This document shows, in pieces, positions 43,401-45,835 of a stretch of DNA of 45,835 nt. The notes beneath the pieces are model-generated. The model saw only the letters and a list, made by a program, of their open reading frames with translations. It ran no database searches and was not told the origin of the DNA. Each line of letters opens with the position of its first letter. Within the stretch, counting starts at the first letter, position 1. The stretch is from Burkholderiaceae bacterium (lineage in GTDB: Bacteria > Pseudomonadota > Gammaproteobacteria > Burkholderiales > Burkholderiaceae): the NCBI GenBank assembly GCA_947452625.1, contig CANGEC010000002.1, forward strand, positions 1 to 45,835, written 5' to 3'. A program made the translations under genes and the position numbers.

Positions 43401-43518
43401 GAGCCATTAAATAAAGATTAGGTAATAATACTTTTCATATCGAATAGAATGATATCTCACTGATTTTAAATGAATATCTACCCCACTAAGCCATCGCCCA
43501 TCTCAAAAGAAAATCTTC

Positions 43519-44343
43519 GTGAACCCCAAAAAATATAGCCTAACCTTCGCCTGTTATAACTCGGTTGAATACACCAAGCTGTGTATTGAGAGCATGATTG
43601 CGCATGGCACACCCCTAGATCGACTCGTGACGGTAGACAATGGCTCGACAGATGGCACAAGAGAGTACTTAGCAACCCTTCCTCTAGGCGGTCGCATTCA
43701 GAACACACAAAACCTTGGGTGTGGCGTAGCCTGGAATCAAGGAGCACTTGCCCTACAGTCAGAATGGACCATCATCATGAATAACGATGTCCTAGTTTCG
43801 CCTCATTGGATAGAAAACCTCATCTCCACCGCCGAGAAAATTGGCGTCAAAGTGATTAGTCCAGCATTAATTGAAGGGCCGCTAGATTACGACTTTAATC
43901 AATTCGCCATCGCTGCTAAAGAAAAAATGCAGCATATCCATCGCATGGGTGCACGTCATGCCGTTTGTTTAGCAATTCATGAATCCGTATGGATGGATGT
44001 GGGCTACTTTCAGCCCGTACCAAAATTATTAGGATTTGAAGATACACTCTTTTTTAATGAGCTCAGAAAGTCACAGATTACGACTGCTATGACAGGCGCC
44101 TCATGGCTGCATCATTACGGCTCAATTACCCAAACTGCCATGAAGCAGGAACGTGGTTTAAGCAACAAGGATGGCTTAGCGAATCGCTATAACTACAAGC
44201 TACTTTCTCAGTCATGGCTTGAACGCAAGATCAACAAACTGCAACGTAAAGCCCAAGAAAAACGCTGGCGGGATTCAGAACTTGCTCAATATGGCATGTC
44301 TATCCATGGCTTACGTGAAGATGGTCAATTTCGCTGGATATAA
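43519..44343 (+). CDS. Family 2 glycosyltransferase
   Basis: 'YSLTFACYNSVEYTKLCIESMIAHGTPLDRLVTVDNGSTDGTREYL', 'NLGCGVAWNQGALALQSEWTIIMNNDVLV'; GTG start. Confidence 0.9.
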   Translation: MNPKKYSLTFACYNSVEYTKLCIESMIAHGTPLDRLVTVDNGSTDGTREYLATLPLGGRIQNTQNLGCGVAWNQGALALQSEWTIIMNNDVLVSPHWIENLISTAEKIGVKVISPALIEGPLDYDFNQFAIAAKEKMQHIHRMGARHAVCLAIHESVWMDVGYFQPVPKLLGFEDTLFFNELRKSQITTAMTGASWLHHYGSITQTAMKQERGLSNKDGLANRYNYKLLSQSWLERKINKLQRKAQEKRWRDSELAQYGMSIHGLREDGQFRWI

Positions 44344-44358
44344 ATCAAAAAGTTTCTC

Positions 44359-45276
44359 ATGACAACAACAAATAACTTCTCGTCTAAGGAATCTCTCTTT
44401 CAGCGTCATATCGTTCGCAAGAAATTAGGGATCTTTAGGGCGCTCACAAAAAATTCAATGCCTCTATTTGTTAGGGGTGGAGATGAAATCTGTGTCTCAC
44501 CTCAACTCTTTGGCTACTACGAATTGCGTGTCAAAGATTTAATTGATTTTTATGCCACCAATGGACATGGAGATTTTTTGATTGATATAGGCGCTAATAT
44601 TGGTTTAACGAGTTGCCAATCTGGTAACTCGTTTAAAGAAGTCTATTGCTATGAGCCAAATCCAAACTGCTTCAAAATATTGGAGGTCAACACCCAAATT
44701 GCACTGCATCAATGCAAGCTTTACCTAAACCAATTTGGCCTTGGTGTTGAAAAATCAGAAACGACACTACATGTCCCAAAAAACAATTGGGGTGGAGCCT
44801 TTGTTCATGATAGAAATAATTCTTACAGCGATGAAGAGATCGGCAGAAAAGATGGCTACGAAGGATTTGATGCCTCCCGATACAACCAAATCCCAATTCA
44901 AATTGAATCTGGCACTGAAAAACTTCGAGAACTCTTTAACTCGCTTACTACAAAAGGCTTGACTAGCGGCTTTATAAAAATAGATGTCGAGGGTTATGAG
45001 CCAGTTATTCTGCAATCCATCGCAGAAGCGCTACCCAAAAACATGAATATCATCATTTTGTTTGAGTGCTTCACTAAAGATCTAGACCCTAATACATTGC
45101 TAACATTCTTCAATGGTCGAGCAGAGGCATTCAAACTAATTAGATCCCCTGAAAAACACACTCCAAAATTAAAGCGTCTCATGCAAATCATTGCTCAATT
45201 AGGGTACATCTATAAAGTAGAAAAATTTAATCCCAAGAGCAATTCAACAGACATTATTTTTAAAATAAAAAGTTAA
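44359..45276 (+). CDS. FkbM family methyltransferase
   Basis: 'DFLIDIGANIGLTSCQSGNSFKEVYCYEPNPNCFKILEVN', 'GFIKIDVEGYEPVILQSI'. Confidence 0.88.
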   Translation: MTTTNNFSSKESLFQRHIVRKKLGIFRALTKNSMPLFVRGGDEICVSPQLFGYYELRVKDLIDFYATNGHGDFLIDIGANIGLTSCQSGNSFKEVYCYEPNPNCFKILEVNTQIALHQCKLYLNQFGLGVEKSETTLHVPKNNWGGAFVHDRNNSYSDEEIGRKDGYEGFDASRYNQIPIQIESGTEKLRELFNSLTTKGLTSGFIKIDVEGYEPVILQSIAEALPKNMNIIILFECFTKDLDPNTLLTFFNGRAEAFKLIRSPEKHTPKLKRLMQIIAQLGYIYKVEKFNPKSNSTDIIFKIKS

Positions 45277-45835
45277 TCTTTGGTCTGCTTTTGTGAAATA
45301 TCGCTTGTTAATATTTCAGCACAAAGACTTGCTACAAATAACGCATGAAATGATGCAGCAAATTTAAGGCCGAAAATTTCCGTACTCAAGCCGCTAATGA
45401 ATTCACACAATAAATATGCAATTCCAAATGCGCACAATTGTGGATTTACGCCCTGTCGCCATTGACGAATGCATAAGGCGAGAGGAGTGAAGAAAATCAG
45501 CAGCGTATAAATAATTCCTAAAATGCCGTAGGCAACAGCATTGGTAGTAAGCTCACTATGGAAAAGAGATCCCCTTCCAGGACTTTCTCTCGTACTGTCA
45601 GAGGCAAATAAAACTAACTCGGGATCGTTGGCATGCACCATGTAGCCTCGTAGACCCCAGCCATAAATAGGGCTCAGCTTGAAATAATAAAGCCCCATGC
45701 GCGCCAATGAAATCCTCTCTCCAATAGAACTTTCTGAATTGACCTTATCTAACTTATAGTCCTGCAGATCAACCAGCGCATAATGCACACGGTTTTGTAC
45801 CGTGGAAGACGCTTGATAAATTCCGATAGTTAAAA
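45273..45835 (-). CDS. O-antigen ligase/polymerase family protein, partial at window edge
   Basis: 'SSTVQNRVHYALVDLQDYK...SSIGERISLARMGLYYFKLSPIYGWGLRGY', then 'HSELTTNAVAYGILGIIYTLLIFFTPL' Wzy_C pattern; reading frame open to window end. Confidence 0.82.
   Translation of the reverse strand, partial: LTIGIYQASSTVQNRVHYALVDLQDYKLDKVNSESSIGERISLARMGLYYFKLSPIYGWGLRGYMVHANDPELVLFASDSTRESPGRGSLFHSELTTNAVAYGILGIIYTLLIFFTPLALCIRQWRQGVNPQLCAFGIAYLLCEFISGLSTEIFGLKFAASFHALFVASLCAEILTSDISQKQTKD

Overview
The window looks like part of a betaproteobacterial chromosome. Gene content and order suggest Burkholderiaceae, probably Polynucleobacter-like; that is inference, as no search was run. A conserved housekeeping core (about 8.1-39.8 kb: hpp, HiPIP, folE, plsY, xerD, yajQ, murB, xseA, exbBD-lpxK-trm112-kdsB-adk, gmd, nrdR, glyA, tolQRAB-pal-cpoB, queC, rib genes, minor pilins, nusB, gabD, trmB, uppP, tolC, waaC) is flanked by surface-polysaccharide genes. 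The left flank (1-5.7 kb) has pseC, a DUF115/MAF-like gene, an ABC flippase, galE and wzz. It is followed by a decayed stretch (about 5.9-8.1 kb) with relics of an O-antigen ligase and an FkbM methyltransferase. The right flank (39.9-45.8 kb) has rfbBDAC, a GT2, an FkbM methyltransferase and an O-antigen ligase. I see no CRISPR, tRNA, rRNA, intact mobile element or defence system. The best second looks are: (i) a 150-bp hexamer repeat giving an in-frame Asn/Ser tract just after TM1 of Wzz; (ii) a perfect 19-bp palindrome upstream of HiPIP; (iii) a terminator-like hairpin inside the first codons of cpoB, right after pal; (iv) a cluster of DnaA-box-like sites between xseA and exbB; (v) minor pilin genes without recognisable prepilin leaders; (vi) a GTP cyclohydrolase I with an H1-like basic tail. 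I cannot claim a wholly new system from sequence alone.
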